From WLXB01 sp040221475 (lineage in GTDB: Bacteria > Pseudomonadota > Alphaproteobacteria > Rhodospirillales > Rhodospirillaceae): 64,000 bases of DNA. The first letter of the stretch is position 1; every line of letters begins with the position of its first letter. The translations under genes were made by a program, and so were the position numbers. Positions 8,932-16,625 of this stretch are shown one piece after another. Under the pieces are notes generated by a model. It was not told the origin of the DNA and did no database searches. It was given only the letters and a program-made list of their open reading frames with translations. The stretch spans positions 186,001 through 250,000 of the forward strand of contig JAVKEJ010000032.1 of NCBI GenBank assembly GCA_040221475.1. Reading direction: 5' to 3'.

Positions 8932-9932
8932 ACACACTGAAGACACACCTGGATCGCCAGGGGCATGACATTGTGTTTATTACCCCGCAACAGTTCTGGA
9001 CGATTCCGTGTCCGACCTATCCGGAAATTCCGCTCGCCCTTTTTCCCGGACGCCGGATGGCAAAAATCATTGAGCAGTTTCGGCCCTGCGTAGTACATTT
9101 GGCCACCGAAGGCCCATTGGGCATGGCGGCGCGTTCCTACTGTGTAAAACGTGACATCCCGTTTACGACAGCATTCCACACAAAGTTTCCAGAATATGTT
9201 CACGCCCGATTTGGCATACCTATTGCCTGGACCTACAAACTCATGCGCTGGTTCCACGGTGGCTCGCAAGGCATCATGGTGGCCACCCAGACCATTGAGG
9301 ACGAGCTGATCAAATGGGGTCTGACCAACATCAAACGCTGGACCCGCGGCGTCGATACAGAGTTGTTCAAACCCCGAAGTAAGGATTTTCTGGATTTGCC
9401 TCGACCGATTTCATTGTACGTCGGGCGCGTTGCCGTCGAAAAAAATATCGAGGCATTCCTTAAGCTGGACCTCCCGGGGTCCAAGGTGGTCGTCGGCGAC
9501 GGACCGCAACTGGCTGAATTAAGTAAATCCTATCCTGATGTACATTTTGTCGGCGGCAAACAAGGGGACGATCTGGCCAAGCACTTTGCAGCAGCAGATG
9601 TGTTCGTGTTCCCGAGCCGGACTGATACCTTTGGTCTGGTGCTCCTAGAAGCTTTGGCTTCAGGTATCCCTGTTGCCGCTTTTCCGGTGCCGGGGCCGCT
9701 GGATGTGATTGGTGACGCGCCGGTGGGCTGCCTGAGCGAAGACTTGCAACAGGCCGTTGCTGTCGCGCTCAAAGCTGACCCTCAAACGTGTCGAGATTAC
9801 GCTCTAGGCTTCTCGTGGGAAACCAGCGTCCAGCAGTTCCTGGATAATGTTTATCCGTTCAATGCAGACGATAAGTTTCCCACGAATAAAGCCGCCAGCA
9901 ACACACCGACGGAACAAACATCAGCCGCCTAG
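8868..9932 (+). CDS. agt: GT4 family diacylglycerol glycosyltransferase (Agt / SqdX-like)
   Basis: 354 residues with a GT-B fold: an N-terminal acceptor domain starting VTDAWFPQVNGVVRTL and a C-terminal nucleotide-sugar domain ending in the family E-x7-E region around RTDTFGLVLLEALASG. Agt transfers glucose or glucuronic acid to diacylglycerol, making phosphorus-free glycolipids that replace phospholipids. The N-terminus is closely like SqdX and alpha-mannosyltransferases. The start at 8868 fits the family and has AAGG about eight bases upstream, which forces a 64-base overlap with plcP. The pair is almost certainly translationally coupled. Sugar specificity is not readable from sequence. Confidence 0.87.
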   Translation: MRIILVTDAWFPQVNGVVRTLNTLKTHLDRQGHDIVFITPQQFWTIPCPTYPEIPLALFPGRRMAKIIEQFRPCVVHLATEGPLGMAARSYCVKRDIPFTTAFHTKFPEYVHARFGIPIAWTYKLMRWFHGGSQGIMVATQTIEDELIKWGLTNIKRWTRGVDTELFKPRSKDFLDLPRPISLYVGRVAVEKNIEAFLKLDLPGSKVVVGDGPQLAELSKSYPDVHFVGGKQGDDLAKHFAAADVFVFPSRTDTFGLVLLEALASGIPVAAFPVPGPLDVIGDAPVGCLSEDLQQAVAVALKADPQTCRDYALGFSWETSVQQFLDNVYPFNADDKFPTNKAASNTPTEQTSAA

Positions 9933-9942
9933 GTGTTTTCCG

Positions 9943-10353
9943 CTATTGCGGGTTGGGCATCATATCTTTCGCATCGTCTCTCATTTGGTCTGCGGCATCT
10001 TCCATGCTGTCTGCCGCGTCTTTCATAGCCTCAGCGGCGTCATCAGCCATTTTCTCCATGTTTCTCATGGCATCTTCAGTGGCTTTCCGCGTCGCGTCAT
10101 TCATGTCGTCAACCGCATCGGAGATCTCATCTTTAGAATCTTCATAAGCATCCTCCATGCTGTCCGCGGCATCATCCATCGCATCGGAGGCATCATCTGC
10201 CATCTCATCGGCCATATCCTGCGTTTGTTCGACCGCATCGTTGATTGTGGCCTCCATATCGTTCTCATCTGTGCCACGAAAATCGAACGCCAAAATAACA
10301 AGAAAAATGACCGCCGCGATAACGGCTATAACAATACCTTTGTTACTGCCCAT
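9943..10353 (-). CDS. Small membrane-anchored acidic Ala/Asp/Met-rich coiled-coil protein, unknown function
   Basis: 136 residues, not recognised as a named family. A single N-terminal membrane segment (about 5-23) is followed by about 105 residues dominated by Asp, Ala, Met and Glu in short repeating units such as DDAADSMEDA and DDASDAMDDA. These should form a long, very negatively charged helix or coiled coil. The N-terminus would sit in the cytoplasm or form an uncleaved signal anchor, with the acidic helix probably periplasmic. AGGAGAG precedes the ATG, so translation is credible. The opposite strand also has a long open frame, but that is an effect of the repetitive composition. It lies between agt and lpxK genes, both envelope functions. 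Confidence 0.75.
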   Translation of the reverse strand: MGSNKGIVIAVIAAVIFLVILAFDFRGTDENDMEATINDAVEQTQDMADEMADDASDAMDDAADSMEDAYEDSKDEISDAVDDMNDATRKATEDAMRNMEKMADDAAEAMKDAADSMEDAADQMRDDAKDMMPNPQ

Positions 10354-10412
10354 TTCTGCTCTCCTTTTAATTTACGCTCTGCAAACTCTCGCAACAGCCC
10401 GTGCCCCTAGCA

Positions 10413-10440
10413 CTGGCCATACCTTAGGATAGTCTATAAT
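10413..10440 (+). promoter_or_regulatory. Predicted promoter upstream of the DUF374 acyltransferase
   Basis: A perfect TATAAT at 10435-10440 lies 48 bases before the ATG at 10488. The best -35 candidate, CTGGCC at 10413-10418, is weak. The -10 is overlapped by a short inverted repeat CTTAG/CTAAG (10423-10427 and 10443-10447). Confidence 0.4.
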
Positions 10441-10487
10441 GAGCTAAGTTAAAGACTTAGAACTTTTATGAGGCGCTGCTGAACCGC

Positions 10488-11240
10488 ATGAAACATATGC
10501 GCAAGGCGATATTCCGCAACGTATGGGTGCAAAGCGTTCTCGGCGCTTTGGCAGCCGTGTACCTATGGCTAGTGCGGGTCACCAGCCGATGGACCGACGA
10601 AGGACGCCCGGCGACAGAAGCGGCCTGGAGCGGCGCAGAACCGGTGATTATCGCGTTTTGGCACAACCGCTTGCTTATGATGCCTTATTGCTGGTCCTCC
10701 CGCACGCCCTTTCACATGTTAATCTCAGGTCATGCCGACGGGCGGTTAATCGCGAAAAGCGTGAAATGGTTTGGCATCTCGACCATTACAGGATCAAGCT
10801 CACAAGGCGGCGCTGGCGCAACACGCGCCCTGGTCAAACGTCTGAAGACCGGTGGTTCAGTCGGCATTACGCCCGATGGACCGCGTGGCCCGCGCATGCG
10901 CGCCGGGGATGGCCCCCTCGCTCTGGCAAAGCTCTCAGGCGTCAAAATTGTTCCGGCCGCGGTATCGGTCAGCCATCGCAAAGTTTTATCCTCGTGGGAC
11001 AGATTAATTGTACCCTTGCCGTTTTCGCGCGGCGTGCGAATTTGGGGCACACCCATCGATGTTCCTAAGGACAGCACGCCTGAAGATTTTGTACGTATAC
11101 GCCAGGTGCTTGAGGATGCCTTAACTGCCGTCAGTAACAGAGCTGACACGCTGGTTGGGCAAGCGTGTATTGCCCCGGCTGAGCACCCGGAGCGCGACTC
11201 CAACGACAAAAGCGCCGAGGTCGACAATGCGCGCGCCTGA
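10488..11240 (+). CDS. DUF374 lysophospholipid acyltransferase family protein
   Basis: 250 residues with the DUF374 pattern: an N-terminal membrane-associated segment, FWHNRLLMMP, HADGRLIA and the PDGPRGPRMR motif. The family belongs to the lysophospholipid or lipid A acyltransferase superfamily and is membrane-associated at the cytoplasmic face. In alphaproteobacteria it is typically found beside kdtA (waaA) and lpxK. Here it overlaps lpxK by 14 bases and kdtA is absent between them. Its acyl acceptor is not established. A TATAAT box lies shortly upstream. Confidence 0.85.
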   Translation: MKHMRKAIFRNVWVQSVLGALAAVYLWLVRVTSRWTDEGRPATEAAWSGAEPVIIAFWHNRLLMMPYCWSSRTPFHMLISGHADGRLIAKSVKWFGISTITGSSSQGGAGATRALVKRLKTGGSVGITPDGPRGPRMRAGDGPLALAKLSGVKIVPAAVSVSHRKVLSSWDRLIVPLPFSRGVRIWGTPIDVPKDSTPEDFVRIRQVLEDALTAVSNRADTLVGQACIAPAEHPERDSNDKSAEVDNARA

Positions 11241-12201
11241 CTTTTGGCACACGCACGGGCCGATTGTGCGTGCCCTGACCCCGCTTGGAAAACTCTATGC
11301 GGCGGCGACAGCCTGGCGGCTAAAACACACAACACCTGTGCAGGTTGAAGCCCCGGTGATCTCGGTTGGCAATCTCACCGTTGGGGGAACTGGCAAAACA
11401 CCGGTGGTACGTGACCTGGTTCAGCGCTGCAAAAACCTGGGTCACCAACCGGCTGTTGTCCTGCGCGGCTACGGGGGACGTCTTGCCGGTCCGGTGCGGG
11501 TGGATGGAGATGTTCATACCGTGCTGGATGTGGGCGATGAAGCGTTGCTGCATGCCCGTGATGGAACGACGTGGGTCGCGCGCAAAAGATCAGACGGCGC
11601 GCTTCAAGCAGTGGCAGAGGGTGCAACCGTTATTATACTTGATGATGCCCATCAGCATGCCAGTTTGCACAAGGACTGCGCCCTGGTGGTTGTTGACGGC
11701 GCAACAGGGTTTGGAAATCATCACACGTTGCCAGCTGGCCCGTTGCGCGAAGATGTCCGTGCCGGATTGGCGCGGGCGGATCGCATTATTCTTATGGGGC
11801 CTGACAAGACTGGCCTCATTGATCGCCTGCCGCCTCAGCTTGAGGTCCTCAACTGTCATATAGATCCAACCGCCGATGCTGTTCAATTGCGTGGGCGTAA
11901 AGTCGTTGCCTTTGCAGGTTTGGGACGACCCGATAAGTTTTTCAACGCTTTGGTCAGCGTCGGGGCAAAAGTCATTGCGGCGCACCCCTTTGACGATCAC
12001 CATCTGTATCAACAGGCCGACATCCAGCCTATTTTAGATGAAGCTTTTGAGTTAGATGCCTTGCCGGTGACCACAGAAAAGGACGCGATGCGGCTGTCTC
12101 CTTACCAGCGCCAGCAGGTCAATGTGTTGCAGGTCGCGGTGCGCTGGGAGCATCCGTCCGCAATCGACTCCTTATTGAACGAGGTTCTGACCCGCAGGTA
12201 A
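11227..12201 (+). CDS. lpxK: Tetraacyldisaccharide 4'-kinase
   Basis: 324 residues. LpxK phosphorylates the 4' position of the lipid A precursor with ATP at the inner membrane. The P-loop GNLTVGGTGKTP (residues 45-56) and the DDAHQH and DGATGFGN segments are diagnostic. The ATG at 11227 is where family members begin (APDFWHTHGP). A longer reading frame from 11155 exists but lies inside the previous gene. The gene overlaps the upstream acyltransferase by 14 bases, implying coupling. Its last 30 bases overlap the 3' end of the convergent M23 peptidase gene. Together with DUF374 it shows that this organism makes a lipid A outer membrane. Confidence 0.95.
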   Translation: MRAPDFWHTHGPIVRALTPLGKLYAAATAWRLKHTTPVQVEAPVISVGNLTVGGTGKTPVVRDLVQRCKNLGHQPAVVLRGYGGRLAGPVRVDGDVHTVLDVGDEALLHARDGTTWVARKRSDGALQAVAEGATVIILDDAHQHASLHKDCALVVVDGATGFGNHHTLPAGPLREDVRAGLARADRIILMGPDKTGLIDRLPPQLEVLNCHIDPTADAVQLRGRKVVAFAGLGRPDKFFNALVSVGAKVIAAHPFDDHHLYQQADIQPILDEAFELDALPVTTEKDAMRLSPYQRQQVNVLQVAVRWEHPSAIDSLLNEVLTRR

Positions 12202-13005
12202 CGCGGCCATCACCGTTTGCGGATCGAGCTTTGCCCCGTACCAGGAAATACCAAAATGCAGGTGTGGTCCGTTGGTCCGGCCGGTCATGCCGATGGCTCC
12301 GATCACATCGCCCTGGCGCACGGCCTGGCCCTGTTCGACCTTAATATCGCTCATGTGAATGTAGACCGAGTCCAGGCCAAAGCCGTGATCAATCATAATG
12401 GTCTTACCAGTGAGGATCATGCCGTCGTGTGTGAGGCTGACAACCCCATCCGCCGTCGCACGAATAACCGTGCCTGTGGGGGCCGCGATATCCAAACCCG
12501 AGTGCGGCGACCGAGCCTGGCCGTTAAGGATGCGCTGACTGCCAAATACGCCTGAAATACGACCCTCTGCAGGTTGCAAAAATCCAGTCACAAAAAACGG
12601 CAGCGGTTCGGTGCGATTGCGGGCGGCAACAATCATGCTGCCTTCTGATTGAATCCGCTTCACCGTCTCCGGATCAGGCGTGACCGTATTATGAGGTAAA
12701 CCATCGACGCGCTCGATTTTCCAGTCCCGTGGCGCAATCTGTAAAGTTTGTTGCACAGTTGTGCCATCTGGATATTGAGCCTTTAACTGAGCCGTGCGCT
12801 TGGCATCACGGTCAAACCCAAATACAAACACACCCTGCTCAGAGACGGAGACAGCTGCGCCATCAAGAGTTAAACGCGTGTCCGGTGAGACTCGCCCAAA
12901 AGCCAGACCACCTTGCTCTAAACGGCCTGACACCGTAATCTCTTGCGCTTGGCTTGCAGTGAAGCCCAAACAGAGCAGCACGATCAACGCACATTTCAAA
13001 CGCAT
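12172..13005 (-). CDS. Secreted M23 family metallopeptidase (LytM-like)
   Basis: 277 residues. A signal peptide (about 1-20, LCLGFTASQAQ) is followed by an N-terminal beta-rich domain and a C-terminal peptidase domain with the zinc-site motifs HSGLDIAAPTGT (H-x3-D) and HLHFG, plus the active-site histidine in YIHM. Such enzymes cut peptidoglycan cross-bridges in the periplasm. The start codon directly follows the stop codon of xseA, so the two are one transcription unit. xseA followed by an M23 gene is seen in other alphaproteobacteria. Confidence 0.92.
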   Translation of the reverse strand: MRLKCALIVLLCLGFTASQAQEITVSGRLEQGGLAFGRVSPDTRLTLDGAAVSVSEQGVFVFGFDRDAKRTAQLKAQYPDGTTVQQTLQIAPRDWKIERVDGLPHNTVTPDPETVKRIQSEGSMIVAARNRTEPLPFFVTGFLQPAEGRISGVFGSQRILNGQARSPHSGLDIAAPTGTVIRATADGVVSLTHDGMILTGKTIMIDHGFGLDSVYIHMSDIKVEQGQAVRQGDVIGAIGMTGRTNGPHLHFGISWYGAKLDPQTVMAALPAGQNLVQ

Positions 13006-14514
13006 TTATAAAAAACTCCCTTGCTCACCAGAAGAAGGCTTTGGTTTAGCTCTTTTTGCTTTCACAGGGGCCGCTCTCTCAGAGAGGCCCGCCACGTTCG
13101 CTGCCACGGTCACGCCAACGGTGCCATCGCGAAACGCTACAGACCAAGACGCCCCAGACTTGGCATGCGCCGCCTCGACAATGGGATCACCTCTAGCATC
13201 GGTGACCAACGCATAGCCACGATCTAGCATCCGACGTGGTGAGACAGACTCAAGCCGTGCAACCATGCCGTCAAGCCGTTCGCCAGCACGCTCCGCAGAG
13301 CGGCTCAAGGCGATACCGAGCCGCGCCGACCAGTCCTCAAGCAGACCATCATAGCGGATGACATCTCGTCCTAACCCGTTACTCAACCTGGCCGTTAAAT
13401 CCTTGATCACGTTATCATAGCGCTTCACATCACGGCCCAAATGAGCGGGCTTGAGACTGGCCGATGCAATGGACAGATCTTGCGCTTTAGACCCAAGCAA
13501 ACGTGTTGGCCCCATGCTGAGGCGGCCTGACAGTCCATCCAGATCTTGTTGTTTGCGCTCGACCAAGTCTGTCAGGTTCGGCAGACCACGGCCCAGCCCT
13601 TTTACGTTTAAAGTGTTTTCCGACAGCAAACGGTTCATGGCCTGGGCCAAACGTACGCCATGCTCTTGAACCTGGGACACCAACTCCAGGCGCACAGGAA
13701 CAGCCATCTCAGCCGCCGCGGTTGGTGTCGGTGCGCGTCGGTCAGACGCAAAATCAATCAATGTGGTGTCGGTCTCATGCCCCACTGCTGAAATCAGCGG
13801 GATGGCAGATGCCGCAGCGGCGCGCACAACAACTTCTTCATTAAACGCCCACAGATCCTCCAGCGAGCCACCGCCACGCGCAACGATCAACACATCTGGC
13901 CTGGGGATGTCGCCCCCTTCCGGCAGGGCGTTAAAGCCGGCGATCGCAGCGGCGATTTCTTCGGCCGCGCCATCCCCTTGCACGCGGACCGGCCACACCA
14001 AAACATGACGCGGAAAACGATCCTTCACGCGGTGCAGTATGTCGCGAATGACAGCGCCGGTGGGCGACGTGACCACGCCAATCACCTGTGGAAGACGCGG
14101 GATCGGGACTTTGCGCTCCTCCGCAAACAAACCTTCGGCGGCCAGCGCCTTGCGACGGTCTTCCAACAGCTTGAGCAGCGCACCTTCTCCCGCCAGCTCA
14201 AAACTATCGATGATAATTTGATAGGATGAGCGGCCTGGGTAGGTCGTGAGTCGACCTGAAGCAATCACTTCCATGCCCTCTTCCGGGCGATGCGACAGCT
14301 TGCTCATACTGCCACGCCAAATGATCGCATCAATCACTGCGCTCTCGTCTTTGAGGCGCATATAGCAATGCCCAGACCCAGCCACTTTGGGCTGAGAAAT
14401 CTCGCCGCGAATACGGACATAACCAAACGCCTCCTCAACGGTGCGTTTCAGCGCCGACGAGACTTCCGAAACAGTGAACTCAGGAACGTTCAAGGGGGGT
14501 GCTGAAGTGCTCAT
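13006..14514 (-). CDS. xseA: Exodeoxyribonuclease VII large subunit
   Basis: 502 residues. XseA forms the nuclease core that, with XseB, degrades single-stranded DNA to short oligonucleotides. The N-terminal OB-fold (NVPEFTVSEVSSALKRTVE through VRIRGEIS) and the catalytic core (GVVTSPTGAVIRDILHRV, ARGGGSLEDLWAFNEE, SAVGHETDTTLIDF) are clear. A repeat-rich helical stretch follows (about 300-400), with RDVKRYDNVIKDL and RDVIRYDGLLEDW as near copies. The C-terminus is basic. xseB is not in the window. The M23 gene starts directly after its stop codon. Confidence 0.96.
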   Translation of the reverse strand: MSTSAPPLNVPEFTVSEVSSALKRTVEEAFGYVRIRGEISQPKVAGSGHCYMRLKDESAVIDAIIWRGSMSKLSHRPEEGMEVIASGRLTTYPGRSSYQIIIDSFELAGEGALLKLLEDRRKALAAEGLFAEERKVPIPRLPQVIGVVTSPTGAVIRDILHRVKDRFPRHVLVWPVRVQGDGAAEEIAAAIAGFNALPEGGDIPRPDVLIVARGGGSLEDLWAFNEEVVVRAAAASAIPLISAVGHETDTTLIDFASDRRAPTPTAAAEMAVPVRLELVSQVQEHGVRLAQAMNRLLSENTLNVKGLGRGLPNLTDLVERKQQDLDGLSGRLSMGPTRLLGSKAQDLSIASASLKPAHLGRDVKRYDNVIKDLTARLSNGLGRDVIRYDGLLEDWSARLGIALSRSAERAGERLDGMVARLESVSPRRMLDRGYALVTDARGDPIVEAAHAKSGASWSVAFRDGTVGVTVAANVAGLSERAAPVKAKRAKPKPSSGEQGSFL

Positions 14515-14537
14515 AAATTGGTGCTGATACCGTTCGC

Positions 14538-14987
14538 TTAAGCTTTGTAGACATAGACTTGGAGACTGGCCGACCGGATACGTCCCTCATCATCGCCACC
14601 GTCTAACTCGCGAATATATGCCTCTACTTTATGGTGATGTTTTTTGAGTTGTCGGAGCTTTTCGACCGCATCGTTTCTCAGCGTGCCGATCTGTCCATGT
14701 TCTGTCAAAACACGAGCACTGCCCGTACCGCTAACTCCACCGCTGATATACTCAATCTCGACTGGCATGCCTTCTGCTGACTTGGCTAAGGCTTCTTGTC
14801 GCGATGAATGATCTTCATTGAGCTGAGTTTCGCCCACAACTGGCCAGACGAGCGTCTCCAGCGGCTCACCATGGGGCGGCGGGACGAGATCGACCAGTTC
14901 ATCATCGTCGTCTTCACGACTTTGCAGCCACACCCTGGCAATAAAAAACAACGCGACAAGGGCAATGCCCCAAACAAGGAGATTCAT
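14538..14987 (-). CDS. Membrane-anchored hypothetical protein with possible HIRAN-like domain
   Basis: 149 residues. One N-terminal membrane segment (3-19), an acidic linker (REDDDDELVDL), then a C-terminal domain of about 80 residues. The pattern around RVLTEHGQIGTLRNDAVEKL and YIREL is reminiscent of HIRAN domains, but the resemblance is too weak to assign a function. The ATG is preceded by AAGGAG-like bases. It is a short distance upstream of xseA on the same strand and may be co-transcribed with it. Confidence 0.7.
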   Translation of the reverse strand: MNLLVWGIALVALFFIARVWLQSREDDDDELVDLVPPPHGEPLETLVWPVVGETQLNEDHSSRQEALAKSAEGMPVEIEYISGGVSGTGSARVLTEHGQIGTLRNDAVEKLRQLKKHHHKVEAYIRELDGGDDEGRIRSASLQVYVYKA

Positions 14988-15001
14988 GTCAGCTAATCCT
15001 T

Positions 15002-16531
15002 TTAAGGCACTTGACCGGGCACAATACGATCAAATGCAATCACATTGTTCACCACATTCAAGCCCGTCACACCAGGAGCCGTTCCCGCAAAACGAGGGGC
15101 CTGATACATATACAACGCCGCCCAGTCCTCGCGGTAGAACCTCATAATATCACGCCGCAAAGACAGATTCAGCACTGGATCTAATTCAGTTTGTGCCGCT
15201 GCAATAAGCGGCATAACAGCCTCGTTGCAGTACCACGGGTTGGCCCACAGACAGGAGTGGGTATCCAGCGCCCGCAGAACATCGGACGTTGGTTCAAAAT
15301 TAAAATGCAGTGCAAAGGCAGACCCCGTCCACGTGCCTTCGACAACATTACGGATAAGTTGATTGACCGTGATGGTTCGTATTTCCATCTCAACCCCAAT
15401 GGCATCGAGATACTGGGCAACAGTGAGATTCACGGCGCTATCATTGGCGCTGGACCCCGAAACCGCCTCCATCTCAAGCTTAAAACCCTCTTCATATCCC
15501 GCCTCTCGAAGCAAGCGGCGGGAACGATCCGGATCGTAAGGGATTGCGGGCAAATCCGCGTTATAGCCATACACCTCTGGTGGGGCTGGCTGCGTGGCCG
15601 GAATGGTCGCCCCATCGAGCAAGGCCGCAATAATAGCGTCACGATCTACCGCAATATTCAGGGCTTCACGCACACGGACATCTTTCAGGGCCGGTTGTAC
15701 TTCTGGGAAAAAGTTGTAGGCCCAGACGGCCGCATCCCGCCACGTGACCTGCGTACCGCCCTGAGCCTGAATGGCTTTTGACTCGTCGGGACCAAGTTGG
15801 AGCGCGATGTCAAAACGTCCCGCCTGCACGGATAAAGCACGCGTTGCATTGTCAGGCACCGTCATAATTTCCAGCCGATCCGCGACCGGTGGTCGCCAGC
15901 CTTTTTTAAAGCCACGAAAATCAACCCGCTCCGGCCTGACCTCTTCGACAATAAAAGGGCCGGTTGCTATAGGCGCTTCTGAAAACGCTTGAAGACCCAC
16001 AGCTTGAAAATAGTCCGGCTCAACCATGTAAAGCTGCGGAAAAAACCTCGGCAGCAGCGGCGTTGGCACTGAGGTTTTTATTTCAACCGTGAAGTCGTCA
16101 ATCGCACGCGCGGACTCAAGAAAGAACATCATGCGGGCGACCACTTCCCGCATGGCTTCTTCGCCCGAGAGAAAATTGACCGCATTAACAACGGCGTCTG
16201 CCGTGAACGGACGCCCGTTTGAGAACGTGACATCTTCGCGCAGACGAAAAATCCAGGTCAGCGGATCAATATTTTCCCAGGACGTTGCCAACGCCGGCTG
16301 AACATTCCCAGAAGCATCAATGGCTGTCAGGCCATCGAAAACGGCACTCCAGGTGTACACATAGGGCAACCCGGTGTTTCTATAAGGATTAAACTGGCTC
16401 GGTGGCAGGCCATTGATCGCCACCCGCAGGTTTGTCTCCGCGCGGACAGACATGACGTTGGAGCTGAATATCGCAATCACCAAAAAAAGAGCTGCGGTTT
16501 TGATGAAAGTGGTCAACTGGATGCATCTCAT
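15002..16531 (-). CDS. ABC transporter substrate-binding protein, family 5 (peptide/nickel type)
   Basis: About 509 residues. A signal peptide (TAALFLVIAIFSSNVMSVRA) precedes a typical family 5 solute-binding protein, with PSQFNPY..TGLPY near the start and WSAVFDGLTAID, TWIFRLREDVTFSNGRPFTADAV and LNIAVDRDAIIAALLDG further in. These bind peptides, opines, nickel or other small molecules in the periplasm for an ABC importer. No permease or ATPase gene is adjacent, so it is an orphan whose ligand is unknown. ATG at 16531 has AAGGTT upstream; a GTG at 16558 is a less likely start. Confidence 0.88.
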   Translation of the reverse strand: MRCIQLTTFIKTAALFLVIAIFSSNVMSVRAETNLRVAINGLPPSQFNPYRNTGLPYVYTWSAVFDGLTAIDASGNVQPALATSWENIDPLTWIFRLREDVTFSNGRPFTADAVVNAVNFLSGEEAMREVVARMMFFLESARAIDDFTVEIKTSVPTPLLPRFFPQLYMVEPDYFQAVGLQAFSEAPIATGPFIVEEVRPERVDFRGFKKGWRPPVADRLEIMTVPDNATRALSVQAGRFDIALQLGPDESKAIQAQGGTQVTWRDAAVWAYNFFPEVQPALKDVRVREALNIAVDRDAIIAALLDGATIPATQPAPPEVYGYNADLPAIPYDPDRSRRLLREAGYEEGFKLEMEAVSGSSANDSAVNLTVAQYLDAIGVEMEIRTITVNQLIRNVVEGTWTGSAFALHFNFEPTSDVLRALDTHSCLWANPWYCNEAVMPLIAAAQTELDPVLNLSLRRDIMRFYREDWAALYMYQAPRFAGTAPGVTGLNVVNNVIAFDRIVPGQVP

Positions 16532-16625
16532 GATGCAACCTTTATCGCACACTCTCACTGCGACGTCAGCGCCCCAACCAGTAGCAATCGTGAAATTTCA
16601 TCACCTGCCGTGAAACAGAAACGCG

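Noticed and set aside
9847..10410. Plus-strand open frame of 187 codons opposite the acidic repeat protein
   Set aside because: Its His/Ile/Arg-rich repeats are the complement of the Asp/Ala/Met repeats; the minus-strand gene has a good ribosome site and a membrane anchor.
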